Of a DNA stretch of 64,000 bases, positions 26,827 through 36,218 are shown in pieces. Each line of letters opens with the position of its first letter. Within the stretch, counting starts at the first letter, position 1. Source of the DNA: Acidocella aquatica (GTDB lineage: Bacteria; Pseudomonadota; Alphaproteobacteria; Acetobacterales; Acetobacteraceae); the NCBI RefSeq assembly GCF_030160635.1, contig NZ_BSOS01000088.1, positions 33,433-97,432 of the forward strand, written 5' to 3'. Position numbers and translations under genes: made by a program. The notes beneath the pieces are model-generated. The model was given only the letters and a program-made list of their open reading frames with translations, was not told the origin of the DNA and ran no database searches.

Positions 26827-28989
26827 ATGAAGCATATCCGGATTGATACCGACGCTGATGGCGTTGCCATCCTCACGCTCGACAATGCCGATGAATCGGT
26901 AAATTTGGTCTCCCCGGTTTTCGTCGAGGAATTAACCGAAGCGGTGGAACAGCTGGCTCAGGATGCCAGCGTAACCGGTGTTGTCGTCACCTCGGCAAAA
27001 AAACTGTTCATGGCCGGTGCCGACCTCAAATTCCTGGTCGGTTGCTACGACAATGGCATGACCAAGGCCGAGGCGTATGCGTTCAGCCAGAAGGCCACCG
27101 CGATGCATCGCCGCATGGAAACCAGCGGCAAACCCTGGGTGGCGGCAATCAACGGCGCGGCGCTCGGTGGAGGGTATGAGCTATGTCTCGCCTGCCATGG
27201 CCGCGTGATCGTCGATGATCCCAAGGCCGTCGTCGGTCTGCCAGAAGTGAAGGTCGGCCTATTGCCCGGTTCCGGCGGCACACAGCGTCTGGTGCGGCTG
27301 GTTGGCGTAGAACGCGGGCTGGACCTGCTTCTCGAAGGCACCAACCTGGCTCCGGCACAGGCGCTCGCGGCTGGTCTGGTTGATAAAATCGTACCTGCTG
27401 CCGAGTTGCTGAGTGCGGCAAAGCAATGGCTGGCGGAACATCCCGACCCGGTCCGGGCCTGGGACAAAAAGGGCTTTTCGCTGCCTGAAACTGCCGGACT
27501 GCTCAACCCGTCAGCTGCGGGGTTCTTCTCCTTCAAGGCGGCAAAGGCGACCACCATGGGCCGCAACTACCCGGCACCCATTGCCATCACCTCCGCGGTG
27601 TTCGAAGGCGTCCAACTGCCGTTCGACCGCGCACTGAAAATTGAGTCCAAATATTTCGCGAAGCTGCTAACCAGCCCAGTGGCCCGTAACATCATCCGCA
27701 CCAATTTCATCAACAAGGGCGCGGCTGAACATCTGGCCTACCGTCCGGCCAACGTACCCAAATCTACCGTGAAGAAGCTTGGAATTCTCGGCGCCGGCCT
27801 TATGGGCGCCGGCATTGCCAACGTGGCGGCGGGAGTTGGCATTGAGGTTGTGCTGCTCGATGGCACGGCCGAGCGCGCGGCGGCCGGTAAGGCCGCCATC
27901 GCGGCCAACCTTGCCAAGGATGTCGAGCGCAAGCGCCGCACCCAGGCATCGGTGGATGCCCTGCTCGCGCGTATAACCCCCACGGATGATTACGCCCTGC
28001 TGGCGGGTGCCGATCTGGTGGTGGAGGCCGTGTTCGAGGACGTGAAAGTTAAAGCGGATGTAACGGCCAAGGCCGAGGCCGTGCTTCCCGCCACCGCTGT
28101 ATTCGCCACCAACACCTCTACATTGCCGATCACAATCCTCTCCAAAGCCTCAATCCGGCCGGACCGTTTCATCGGCCTGCACTTCTTTTCGCCGGTTGAG
28201 CGCATGGCGCTGGTCGAGGTCATCATGGGCAAATCCACCAGCCCGGAAACCCTGGCCCATGGGCTGGATTTCGTAGCCCAATTGCGCAAGACGCCGATCG
28301 TGGTGAACGACAATCGCGGCTTCTACACCTCCCGCGTGTTCGCCACCTTCACGCATGAGGGCATGGCAATGCTGGAGGAAGGCATCAGCCCGGCACGCAT
28401 TGAAAATGGCGCCCGTCAGGCCGGCATGGCCATCGGCCCGCTGGCGTTGCTCGACGAAGTGACTCTGGATCTGCCCTTGAAAATTGTCGACCAAGCCATT
28501 GCCGATCTGGGTAGCAGCTACGAGCCACCTGTCGGCACCAACGTCCTGCGCCGGATGATCCTTGAGGCAAAACGCTCCAGCCGCAAGGCTGGTGGCGGCT
28601 TCTACGAATATCCTGCCGGCGGCAAAAAGCATCTCTGGCCCGGTCTGGCGTCTGTTTTCCCGCTTGCCGCCGAGCAACCCCCGATCGATGAGATCAAGAA
28701 CCGCTTCCTCTGCGTGCAGGCGATCGAGACGGCCCGCTGCCTGGAAGAAAATGTGCTGATGCACGCTGAAGATGGTGACATCGGGTCGGTCCTTGGCTGG
28801 AATTTCCCGATCTGGACCGGTGGCACACTGTCATACATCGACACCGTCGGCCTGGAGAGTTTTGTGAAGACGTGCGACAATCTGGCGGACAAGCACGGCA
28901 AGCGCTTCCGCCCCTCCGCTTGGTTGCGCCAGCGCGCGGCGGCGGGTCAGCAATTCCTCAGCAAAACCAAAAAATCAGCGGCGGCATAA
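26827..28989 (+). CDS. Multifunctional 3-hydroxyacyl-CoA dehydrogenase / enoyl-CoA hydratase
   Basis: 720 residues of the FadJ/FadB type. The N-terminal crotonase domain (1-190) has the oxyanion-hole segments SAKKLFMAGADLKFL and INGAALGGGYEL, and catalytic Glu in VVGLPEVKVGLLPGSGGTQRL. The Rossmann motif KLGILGAGLMGAGIA (about 316-330) begins the hydroxyacyl-CoA dehydrogenase domain, with FATNTSTLPI, the catalytic His in GLHFFSPVERM, and NRGFYTSRV. A C-terminal HCDH domain follows. It hydrates and oxidises the beta-oxidation intermediates between the acyl-CoA dehydrogenase and the thiolase encoded beside it. Confidence 0.94.
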   Translation: MKHIRIDTDADGVAILTLDNADESVNLVSPVFVEELTEAVEQLAQDASVTGVVVTSAKKLFMAGADLKFLVGCYDNGMTKAEAYAFSQKATAMHRRMETSGKPWVAAINGAALGGGYELCLACHGRVIVDDPKAVVGLPEVKVGLLPGSGGTQRLVRLVGVERGLDLLLEGTNLAPAQALAAGLVDKIVPAAELLSAAKQWLAEHPDPVRAWDKKGFSLPETAGLLNPSAAGFFSFKAAKATTMGRNYPAPIAITSAVFEGVQLPFDRALKIESKYFAKLLTSPVARNIIRTNFINKGAAEHLAYRPANVPKSTVKKLGILGAGLMGAGIANVAAGVGIEVVLLDGTAERAAAGKAAIAANLAKDVERKRRTQASVDALLARITPTDDYALLAGADLVVEAVFEDVKVKADVTAKAEAVLPATAVFATNTSTLPITILSKASIRPDRFIGLHFFSPVERMALVEVIMGKSTSPETLAHGLDFVAQLRKTPIVVNDNRGFYTSRVFATFTHEGMAMLEEGISPARIENGARQAGMAIGPLALLDEVTLDLPLKIVDQAIADLGSSYEPPVGTNVLRRMILEAKRSSRKAGGGFYEYPAGGKKHLWPGLASVFPLAAEQPPIDEIKNRFLCVQAIETARCLEENVLMHAEDGDIGSVLGWNFPIWTGGTLSYIDTVGLESFVKTCDNLADKHGKRFRPSAWLRQRAAAGQQFLSKTKKSAAA

Positions 28990-28991
28990 TA

Positions 28992-30152
28992 ATGGCCATG
29001 CAACGGCTCATTTTTGACGCGGATCATGACATGTTCCGCGATCAGGTCCGGCGTTTCTTCCAGAGGGAAATTGCCCCGCACGCAGAGAAATGGCGCGAAC
29101 GCGGCTACGTTGACCGCGAGGCGTTCCTCAAAGCCGGTGAGCAAGGCTATCTGTTGATGTACGCCGACCCCGAATACGGCGGGGCAGGTGTTGCCGATTT
29201 CCGTTACGAGCAGATTGTCTACGAGGAAAACATCCGCCACGGCGAAATCGGATTCTATATCAACTTGCACTCCGGTCTGGTCGGGCCTTATCTCAACAAG
29301 CTCGGCACACCCGAGCAAAAGGCGCGCTTCCTCCCCGGCTGCATCTCCGGCGAGACCATCCTGGCTGTCGCCATGACCGAACCCGGCGCCGGCAGCGATC
29401 TCGCGGGCATGAAAACCCGCGCAGAGGATAAAGGCGGCCACTGGGTCCTAAACGGCTCCAAAACCTACATCTCAAACGGATTTCTGGCTGACCTCGTCGT
29501 CGTCGCCGCCCGCACTTCGGCGGAAAAGCATGGCATCGGCCTGTTCCTGGTCGAGCGCGGCATGAAGGGCTTTGAGCGCGGCCGCCGCCTCTCCAAAATG
29601 GGCCTCTCGGCGCAGGACACATCGGAGTTATTCTTCGAGGATGTTATCATCCCCAAGGAAAACGTGCTGGGTGATCCCACCTCAGGCTTTCGCAATCTGG
29701 CGCAGTTCCTCGCGGGCGAGCGCCTGATCGCCGGCATAGGCGCCATCGCGGCGGCGCAGGAGGCGTTCGACATCACGCTCGACTACGTGATGCAGCGCAA
29801 GGCTTTCGGCAAGCCCATCGGCACGTTCCAGCACAGCCGCTTCGTGATGGCGCAGCTACGTTCGGAACTTGACGCCGTGCAGACGTTCATCGACCAATGC
29901 GCCCTTCTGTATAACGACGGCCGCCTGCCCTCGGAGGTCGCCGCCTCGGTGAAGCTGCTGGCGACTGAGCTTGAAGGCAAGGTGATGGACGCCTGCGTGC
30001 AGTTGCACGGTGGTGCTGGCTACATGGATGAATACCGGATTTCGCGCATGTACACCGACGCGCGGGTTTCGCGCATTTTCGCGGGCACTTCTGAAATCAT
30101 GAAAGAAATCATTGGCCGCGGCCTCGGCCTCGACGAACGTAAGGTCAAATAA
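28992..30152 (+). CDS. Acyl-CoA dehydrogenase
   Basis: FAD enzyme of 386 residues that introduces the alpha,beta double bond. Visible are the FAD/substrate segment LAVAMTEPGAGSDLAGMKT, the NGSKTYISNG strand, and RKAFGKPIGTFQHSRFVMAQL. At the classic medium-chain position the catalytic Glu is replaced (FAGTSEIMK), while Glu is present in LAGERLIAGI, so it belongs to the long-chain/isovaleryl type with the base on helix G. That class often takes branched or long substrates. Starts 2 bases after the previous stop. Length is standard. Confidence 0.93.
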   Translation: MAMQRLIFDADHDMFRDQVRRFFQREIAPHAEKWRERGYVDREAFLKAGEQGYLLMYADPEYGGAGVADFRYEQIVYEENIRHGEIGFYINLHSGLVGPYLNKLGTPEQKARFLPGCISGETILAVAMTEPGAGSDLAGMKTRAEDKGGHWVLNGSKTYISNGFLADLVVVAARTSAEKHGIGLFLVERGMKGFERGRRLSKMGLSAQDTSELFFEDVIIPKENVLGDPTSGFRNLAQFLAGERLIAGIGAIAAAQEAFDITLDYVMQRKAFGKPIGTFQHSRFVMAQLRSELDAVQTFIDQCALLYNDGRLPSEVAASVKLLATELEGKVMDACVQLHGGAGYMDEYRISRMYTDARVSRIFAGTSEIMKEIIGRGLGLDERKVK

Positions 30153-30196
30153 CATCGATTGTCTGCCACAGCCGTGGCGATGGGAAGGATAAACAC

Positions 30197-31054
30197 ATGC
30201 GGTTCCTGCGATTTTCACAAAACGGGCGGCTTGGTCTGGCGGTTGCGCATAACGGCGCGTTCCACGGCCTGTTCGCGGGCGATGCCGGCTATCCGGGCGA
30301 CCTGCCGGACCTGCTCAATGGCGGGCTGGAAGGCCTGAAGACCGCCGGCGCCGCGTTGGCGAAAGGCCCGGAAATTGACGAAACCACCATCGCTTATCTG
30401 CCGCCGTTGCCCAACCCCGGCAAAATCATTTGTCTCGGCCTCAACTATAAGGACCACGCCGCCGAGGGCGGGTTTGAGGTGCCGGCCTTCCCCACCGTGT
30501 TCGCCCGCTTCGCATCCGGCCTCATTGGCCACGAAGCGCCGATTCTGCGGCCAAAGGTTTCCGACGCGCTGGATTTCGAAGGCGAAATGGTCGCCGTGAT
30601 GGGCAAAAAGGCCCGCCATGTCGCCAAAGCGGACGCGCTCGGCCACGTCATCGGCTACTCCATCTTCAACGATGGTTCGGTGCGCGACTACCAGATGAAA
30701 ACCCCGCAATGGACGGTCGGCAAGAACTTTGACGACACCGGCGCCTTCGGCCCATATTTTGTCACCGCCGACGAACTGCCGCCCGGCGCCTCGGGCCTGA
30801 AGATCGAGACCCGCCTGAACGGCGAAGTCGTGCAGCACGCCACTACGGCTGACATGGTGTTCGACGTGGAAACCACGATCGCGCTGCTCAGCACCGCCTT
30901 TGCCCTGCTGCCCGGCGATATTCTGGTCATGGGCACGCCTTCTGGCATCGGTGCCGCGCGCAAGCCGCCGCTGTGGATGAAGCCGGGCGATGTGTGTGAA
31001 ATCGAAATTGAGAGAATCGGAGTTTTGCGCAACAAGATCGTACAAGAAGTCTAG
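30197..31054 (+). CDS. Fumarylacetoacetate hydrolase (FAH) family protein
   Basis: 285 residues. FAH-fold enzymes cleave C-C bonds of 1,3-dioxo compounds, or decarboxylate or hydrate oxo-acids, with a bound metal. Visible are CLGLNYKDHAAEGGFEVP, FEGEMVAVMGKKA (metal-binding Glu), GYSIFNDGSVRDYQ, GKNFDDTGAFGPYFV and MGTPSGIGAARKPP. An excellent ribosome-binding site (GGGAAGGAT) precedes it. It is the fourth gene of the operon, and acts probably on a ring-cleavage or 3-oxo intermediate. Substrate is not predictable. Confidence 0.88.
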   Translation: MRFLRFSQNGRLGLAVAHNGAFHGLFAGDAGYPGDLPDLLNGGLEGLKTAGAALAKGPEIDETTIAYLPPLPNPGKIICLGLNYKDHAAEGGFEVPAFPTVFARFASGLIGHEAPILRPKVSDALDFEGEMVAVMGKKARHVAKADALGHVIGYSIFNDGSVRDYQMKTPQWTVGKNFDDTGAFGPYFVTADELPPGASGLKIETRLNGEVVQHATTADMVFDVETTIALLSTAFALLPGDILVMGTPSGIGAARKPPLWMKPGDVCEIEIERIGVLRNKIVQEV

Positions 31055-31093
31055 GGCTTTATATTTTATTGACCAATTTTATACGGTTAGCTC

Positions 31094-31127
31094 GAACCAT
31101 CTGGTTCAATCTAATCACATATTGAAC
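31094..31127. promoter_or_regulatory. Overlapping inverted repeats in the FAH/hydrolase gap
   Basis: GAACC-ATCT-GGTTC (31094-31107) and GTTCAAT...ATTGAAC (31104-31127) overlap in an AT-rich 93-base gap before the hydrolase gene at 31148. Either could be a regulator site. Support is positional only. Confidence 0.28.
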
Positions 31128-31147
31128 TAACAGCGGGAGACACCGAG

Positions 31148-31870
31148 ATGGCGACTTATGTGCTTTGTCATGGCGGCGGCATGGGCGGCTGGGTGTGGCG
31201 CTTCCTCAAGCCCCTGCTCACCCAGGCCGGCCACACCGTCTACACCCCGACCTACACCGGCTTTGGCGAACGCAGCCACCTCATCAGCCGCGACATCACC
31301 TCCGCGACACATGCGAAGGACATCGCCAATGTCCTCAAATACGAGGACATCACGGATTGCATCCTGGTCGGCCACAGCTATTCCGGCGTAGTGCTCCCCG
31401 CGGTGAAGCAGGCCGAGCCGGACCGGATCAAGCGTATTGTCTACATCGACGCCATCGTTGCCCACGCCGGTCAGGCTCCTGGGGTTGCCATCGGTTTCAT
31501 GCCGCCCGAACAAGCGGCAGGCATCGCCGCGATGCTGGCGAAAGGCGAAGGGCCTATCGGCTCTGGCGTTGACCAGCAGCAACGCGAGCAGGCAAAAACG
31601 GAACCGCATCTCATGACACCCGAACGCCAGGAGTGGCTGCTGGCACATTTGAGCGATATGCCCCTCGCCTGCCTGGTCAACCCGGTTCCCGCCGGGGCTG
31701 AGACTTTGGGCGCGAATGTCGATTACCTCGCCGTGAGGCACACCATCATGAAACCGATGCACGAACGCGCACGCGCGCTGGGCTGGCGGGTGCATGAGTT
31801 CGAAGGCGATCACGCGATCATCGTCGGCAATCCCGGCCCCATCGCGAACTTCCTCCTCGGTCTGGCCTGA
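31148..31870 (+). CDS. Alpha/beta hydrolase
   Basis: 240 residues of a compact alpha/beta-hydrolase. CHGGGMGGWVW supplies the oxyanion-hole HGGG, LVGHSYSGVV carries the nucleophile Ser77 (with Ser at the usual second Gly), and EGDHAII the catalytic His. The family includes esterases, salicylate-type esterases and hydroxynitrile lyases. A GGGAGA ribosome-binding site precedes the ATG. Likely an ester or lactone hydrolase in the island. Substrate unknown. Confidence 0.86.
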   Translation: MATYVLCHGGGMGGWVWRFLKPLLTQAGHTVYTPTYTGFGERSHLISRDITSATHAKDIANVLKYEDITDCILVGHSYSGVVLPAVKQAEPDRIKRIVYIDAIVAHAGQAPGVAIGFMPPEQAAGIAAMLAKGEGPIGSGVDQQQREQAKTEPHLMTPERQEWLLAHLSDMPLACLVNPVPAGAETLGANVDYLAVRHTIMKPMHERARALGWRVHEFEGDHAIIVGNPGPIANFLLGLA

Positions 31871-31880
31871 GACGGCGGCG

Positions 31881-32672
31881 ATGAGACTCATTATCACCGG
31901 CGCCGCGAGCGGAATCGGCCGCGCCACCGCGATATTGGCAACCCGCTTCAAGCTTTTCGAATCGACCGCGCAACTTCTGCTGGTGGACCGCGACCCTGAG
32001 GGTCTCAAGGCAATCGTAGAAACGCTGCAAGCCAGCGGCACGCATGCCGTTGCATACATGGCGGATCTCTCCAGCCCGGATGCTGCCGATCAGATCGTCG
32101 AGGCCGCGCGGCAAAACTTCGGCGGCATCGACGCGCTCATCAGCAACGCTGGCGCCATCCATAGTTTCAAATTACAGGATATCTCGCTGGAGGAATACGA
32201 CCGCATCTTCGCGATCAACTCCCGCGCCACCTTTATGCTGGCAAAAGCCGCCTATCCGCTGCTGAAGCAATCACGTGGCGCGATTGTGGTGACCGCCTCC
32301 ATGGCTTCCCAGCACCCAGCCCCTGCCCTGGGTGCCTACAGCGCGAGCAAAGCGGCGGCGGCCATGCTTGTGCAGCAAATGGCGCTGGAATGGGGGCCCG
32401 ACGGCATCCGCGCTAACTGCATCTCTCCCGGCCCGACCATGACGGCGATGACGGCGAAATCCTACTCAGATCCCGCAAAGCGAGACGCCCGCGCCGGCGA
32501 CATTCCGTTGCGCCGCATCGGCCTCCCGGAAGACCTCGCCAACGCCGCGCTGTTTCTGGCCAGCCCGGCGGCGGGGTTCATCACCGGCGTCAATCTTGTG
32601 GTGGACGGCGGGCTCAGCCTGACCACCATGGTCTCCAGCGCCAGCGCCGCCACCAACATGGACAACCGCTGA
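31881..32672 (+). CDS. Short-chain dehydrogenase/reductase
   Basis: 263 residues. NAD(P)-binding motif TGAASGIGRATAI at the very N-terminus, NAG in LISNAGAIHS, catalytic Ser (VVTASMASQHP) and YSASK, plus ISPGPTMT after the active site. The first strand is very short, so the start at 31881 (10 bases after the hydrolase stop) is close to the only choice. Converts a hydroxyl and a keto group in an unspecified substrate. It is convergent with the next SDR gene, 2 bases apart. Confidence 0.88.
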   Translation: MRLIITGAASGIGRATAILATRFKLFESTAQLLLVDRDPEGLKAIVETLQASGTHAVAYMADLSSPDAADQIVEAARQNFGGIDALISNAGAIHSFKLQDISLEEYDRIFAINSRATFMLAKAAYPLLKQSRGAIVVTASMASQHPAPALGAYSASKAAAAMLVQQMALEWGPDGIRANCISPGPTMTAMTAKSYSDPAKRDARAGDIPLRRIGLPEDLANAALFLASPAAGFITGVNLVVDGGLSLTTMVSSASAATNMDNR

Positions 32673-32674
32673 AA

Positions 32675-33442
32675 CTACAGCGACGAACCGCCATCCATCG
32701 GCAACACGGCCCCATTGGTGAAGCCGCCCGCGCGGCTCGCCAGGTAGATCACCGACCCGGCCACATCCTCGGGCTCACCCACGCGCCGCACCGGGATCAT
32801 GCCGATGACCATTTTAAGCATCTCCTCTGACAGCACGGTCATCCGCGAGGGGAAAATCCCCGGTGCAATCGCGTTTACCGTAATGTTCTCCGGCCCGAGA
32901 CGCTTGGCGAGCGATCCGGTCATGTGGTGCAGGCCGGCCTTGGCAGCGGCGTAGGCGTAATTTTCCTTTGGCCCAACCCGGCGTCCGCCGATCGAACCAG
33001 TGTTGATGACGCTGGCATGCGGGCCTTTGGCCGCGGCTTTTCGCAGCAGCGGTAGCGCCGCCTGCACCATAAAGAACGCTGATTTCAGGTTGAGATCCAC
33101 CACGCTGTCCCAGTCGGTTTCCGAAAAGCTGTCGATCGGCGCTTCGCTCATGGCACCGGCGTTATTCACCAGAATATCGAGGTGCGTCTCACGTTCACCG
33201 AGCGTATGCAGCAGCGCCTGAATTCCTTCATTCGTGGAAATATCGCCCTGCAAACCGTGGCAGGTGCCGTTGGCCGAGAGCGAAGCCGCAACCTCCTGGC
33301 AGGCCGATCCATTCCGCCCGGCGATGTAGGTAATGGCACCGTTTTCAACCAGGCCCTGGGCAATCATCAGGCCGATCCCGCTGGTGCCACCGGTCACGAG
33401 CGCCACTTTGCCACTAACTGAAAACAGGTTTTTCATTGTCAT
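32675..33442 (-). CDS. Short-chain dehydrogenase/reductase
   Basis: 255 residues from the ATG at 33442, with GGGAGA nine bases upstream; a GTG two codons earlier is the alternative. GKVALVTGGTSGIGLMIAQGL is the cofactor motif, followed by NNAGAMSEAP, NTGSIGGRRV and YAYAAAKAG (catalytic Ser, Tyr, Lys), and IAPGIFPSRMT. The SDR subfamily resembles 3-oxoacyl reductases or dehydrogenases acting on alicyclic alcohols. Leftward and isolated; the gene upstream on the same strand is a SnoaL-like protein. Confidence 0.88.
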   Translation of the reverse strand: MTMKNLFSVSGKVALVTGGTSGIGLMIAQGLVENGAITYIAGRNGSACQEVAASLSANGTCHGLQGDISTNEGIQALLHTLGERETHLDILVNNAGAMSEAPIDSFSETDWDSVVDLNLKSAFFMVQAALPLLRKAAAKGPHASVINTGSIGGRRVGPKENYAYAAAKAGLHHMTGSLAKRLGPENITVNAIAPGIFPSRMTVLSEEMLKMVIGMIPVRRVGEPEDVAGSVIYLASRAGGFTNGAVLPMDGGSSL

Positions 33443-33535
33443 TGCCACGTATCTCCCGCTTACCTTAAACGCACATGCCTCATGCTACTGCCATGAGCGC
33501 GCGCGCAACGATACCTGCCCGATGGCGGGAGCGCG

Positions 33536-33979
33536 TCATGGCTGAAATTCACTCATCAAACGTGTGAGCTTCAGGCTTGCAATAAACCATACCTCGCCCT
33601 CACGCACATAATGTTCGTGGTAATGCCCGTAGCCCGTAAGCGCGCTGGCCCCTGGCACTGGTGATTTACCTGTCTCCCAGATCACCCGGTCCTGCATCGC
33701 CCATACAACGTCAGCGCCATCCGGGCCGTCAAAAATGATCTCAGGGCTATGCACATGGTGCGCGGTTTTGGCGTGCTGCACGGCATGCAGCACCGCACGT
33801 ACAATCGCGCCCCGTCCTTGGTAAGGCGCGGTGCCGGTATCCTCACTTACGTCAAGAATGGCATCTGGCGTGAACAATGCGGCAAAACTTTCCCAATTCT
33901 TTGTATCAAGATACCGGCAATAACGTGCCTTGACGTCCTTGATTCTTTGGCATGCAGCCAATTCTTCGAGCGGCTCCAT
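33536..33979 (-). CDS. SnoaL-like / NTF2-fold protein
   Basis: 147 residues from the ATG at 33979, which has an ideal AAGGAGG ribosome-binding site; the open frame extends 42 codons further upstream. The sequence IKDVKARYCRYLDTKNWESF is typical of SnoaL_4-type NTF2-fold proteins, which in catabolic clusters are isomerases, dehydratases or small subunits of ring-hydroxylating enzymes. It resembles the product at 39472-39909. Divergent from the old-yellow-enzyme gene with a short shared upstream region. Confidence 0.82.
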   Translation of the reverse strand: MEPLEELAACQRIKDVKARYCRYLDTKNWESFAALFTPDAILDVSEDTGTAPYQGRGAIVRAVLHAVQHAKTAHHVHSPEIIFDGPDGADVVWAMQDRVIWETGKSPVPGASALTGYGHYHEHYVREGEVWFIASLKLTRLMSEFQP

Positions 33980-34103
33980 GTTTGTCTCCTCCTTCATGCT
34001 TTTTGCGAAACTGCGCAGCAATTTTGCCGCGGGCAACCTCCACGACGATAGGTGCCGGCGGGCCATTGAGCATCGAAAAAAAATAAACGCATAAGGAGGC
34101 CGC

Positions 34104-35252
34104 ATGGCGTCGCCAATCGATATCCTATTTCAGCCGTTCGGATTGAAAAACCTGAAGCTGCGCAATCGCTTCGTGATGTCGCCGATGACACGGAATTTTT
34201 CGCCGGGTGGCATACCAGGAGAGAACGTCGCCGCCTATTACCGCCGCCGGGCCGCCGCCGATGTGGGGCTGATTATCACCGAGGGAATCGGCGTCGATCA
34301 TCCCTCCGCCCTGGGGGCGGGGAGCATGGGTGAGCGCGACGTACCGGTGCTGCACGGCGATGCAGTGGCCGCCTGGGCCAAGGTGACGGCCGGCGTGCAT
34401 GCGCAAGGCGGCGCTATTATCCCGCAGCTCTGGCACATGGGCGGCATCCGCCGCTCCGGTACGGGACCATTCCCGCAATACCCCTCGATGCGGCCCTCAG
34501 GGATATGGGGCCCCACGGAAAAAGCCATATTGCCGCCAGACTATCTGCACGAGGTTTCACCCCCGACCACACCAATGAGCGAAAACGACATTGCCGATAT
34601 CATCGCTGCCTATGCGCGCAGCGCCGCCAATGCCCAGGCGGCGGATTTCGACGGCGTGGCGATCCATGCGGCGCATGGCTACCTTATCGACAGTTTCTTC
34701 TGGCCCGGCACCAATCTGCGCGATGACGCCTGGGGCGGCGATATCACCCGGCGTGTTCGCTTTGGCGTGGAGGTGGTGAAAGCCGTTCGCGCCGCAGTCG
34801 GACCAAATTTCCCGGTCATTTTGCGTTTCTCGCAATGGAAAATACAGGATTATGACGCCCGTAATGCACAGACGCCAGATGAACTTGCCTCGCTGCTGGG
34901 ACCGCTTTCCGAGGGGGGAGTCGACCTGTTCGACGCCAGCACGCGCAAGTTCACTACCCCAGCCTTTGCGGGTTCGGACATGGGACTGGCCGGTTGGGCA
35001 AAAAAACTCACGGGCAAGCCAAGCATGGCGGTTGGAGGCATTGGCCTGGACAAAGACTTGCAAACCTCATTCGTAGAGGAAACCCGCATGGTGAATAATC
35101 TCGATGTGGTCGCGGCGCGGATGGCGCGTGGCGAGTTTGATCTTGCCGGGATGGGCCGGGCGCTGATCATGGACCCAGAGTGGGTCTTAAAAGCTCGCCG
35201 CAGCGAATCGTTCCAGCCGTTTCGCCTGCAAGCCTATGGCGCGCTGGACTGA
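34104..35252 (+). CDS. Old-yellow-enzyme family NADH:flavin oxidoreductase
   Basis: FMN-dependent reductase of 382 residues that reduces activated double bonds or nitro/ketone groups. Visible are the N-terminus LFQPFGLKNLKLRNRFVMSPM, QLWHMGG, the FMN-contact HAAHGYLIDSFFWPGTNLR (HxxHGY), and C-terminal GRALIMDPEW. A GGAGG ribosome-binding site precedes ATG at 34104. The family member could reduce an enone or dienoyl intermediate of a cyclic substrate. Confidence 0.9.
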   Translation: MASPIDILFQPFGLKNLKLRNRFVMSPMTRNFSPGGIPGENVAAYYRRRAAADVGLIITEGIGVDHPSALGAGSMGERDVPVLHGDAVAAWAKVTAGVHAQGGAIIPQLWHMGGIRRSGTGPFPQYPSMRPSGIWGPTEKAILPPDYLHEVSPPTTPMSENDIADIIAAYARSAANAQAADFDGVAIHAAHGYLIDSFFWPGTNLRDDAWGGDITRRVRFGVEVVKAVRAAVGPNFPVILRFSQWKIQDYDARNAQTPDELASLLGPLSEGGVDLFDASTRKFTTPAFAGSDMGLAGWAKKLTGKPSMAVGGIGLDKDLQTSFVEETRMVNNLDVVAARMARGEFDLAGMGRALIMDPEWVLKARRSESFQPFRLQAYGALD

Positions 35253-35416
35253 GAGCACGCTCTCCTTGGCATGGCCCGTCCTCTGGTAGGGTTGCACCCG
35301 CGGCTGACGAATTATTGTCATATGGAGGGGGAAGCAGTTGCCATGGCGATCCGCGGAAGATTACGTTCATCTCAAATGCTGGGGCATTCATATCCAAATA
35401 ATGCCCTGAAATCTGC

Positions 35417-36187
35417 ATGACAGCCGCCCTCTCCCGGCTGAATTTTCGTGACCTTGGCGGCTTGCCTGCGGCTGACGGGCGCTTTGTGCGGCATGGCGCA
35501 ATTTACCGTTCCGAGGGACCGGCGAGCTTTTTCGAAGAGCACCGTGCGGAGCTGGCCGAACTTGATATCAGGCTGATCTGCGATCTGCGGGCGGAGGTTG
35601 AACGGGCGGCGGCCCCCAACGATTGGAGTCCGTCCGGCCGCGTGCTGAATATGGAAATATCGAACGACCTGCGCGTCGCGGCCAATGAGGGCTGGGCCGC
35701 CTTGCGCCATGATCCCTCCGAGGCGGGGGCGATCGGGGCGATGACGACCAATTACGGGGCAATGCCGGGGGCGTTGCAGCCGCATGTGGGCGCACTGATA
35801 CAGGCGATCGTGGATGGTGAAATTCCTGCGCTGATCCATTGTACTGCCGGCAAGGATAGAACCGGCGTGCTTATCGGGCTGCTTTTGGCGCTGCTCGGAG
35901 TGGCACAGCAGGATATTGTTGGAGACTACCTGCGCTCGGACATCTTCGCGAAAAACCTGCGGCTGGGCGGCTCGATCTCGCATGCGTTCGAGGAGACGTT
36001 TGGCTTTACACCAAGCGAAGCAACCATCGATGCCATGATTGGTGTTTATCCGGCCTATCTGGCGGCGGCTTTTGCTTCCGTGCGGCAGGGCTGGGGAAAT
36101 GTTGAAAACTACTTTACCGATGCCGGGGTGAACGCAGCGCAGCGGCAGCGCTTCCGGGATTGTTTGCTCACAGATAAACTCAAATGA
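35417..36187 (+). CDS. Tyrosine/serine protein phosphatase family protein
   Basis: 256 residues of the DSP-like tyrosine-phosphatase family found in bacteria (Tps-like). NFRDLGGL near the N-terminus is the family start signature, and HCTAGKDRTG gives the CX5R active site with Cys142 and Arg148. An Asp-containing region (residues near 110) would hold the general acid. It sits between an old-yellow enzyme and a 3-hydroxyisobutyrate-dehydrogenase-like gene, so it may act on a small phosphorylated metabolite rather than a protein. That role is a guess. Confidence 0.87.
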   Translation: MTAALSRLNFRDLGGLPAADGRFVRHGAIYRSEGPASFFEEHRAELAELDIRLICDLRAEVERAAAPNDWSPSGRVLNMEISNDLRVAANEGWAALRHDPSEAGAIGAMTTNYGAMPGALQPHVGALIQAIVDGEIPALIHCTAGKDRTGVLIGLLLALLGVAQQDIVGDYLRSDIFAKNLRLGGSISHAFEETFGFTPSEATIDAMIGVYPAYLAAAFASVRQGWGNVENYFTDAGVNAAQRQRFRDCLLTDKLK

Positions 36188-36218
36188 ATTTCGTGGTATC
36201 TGAATGAAGGACGAAAAG

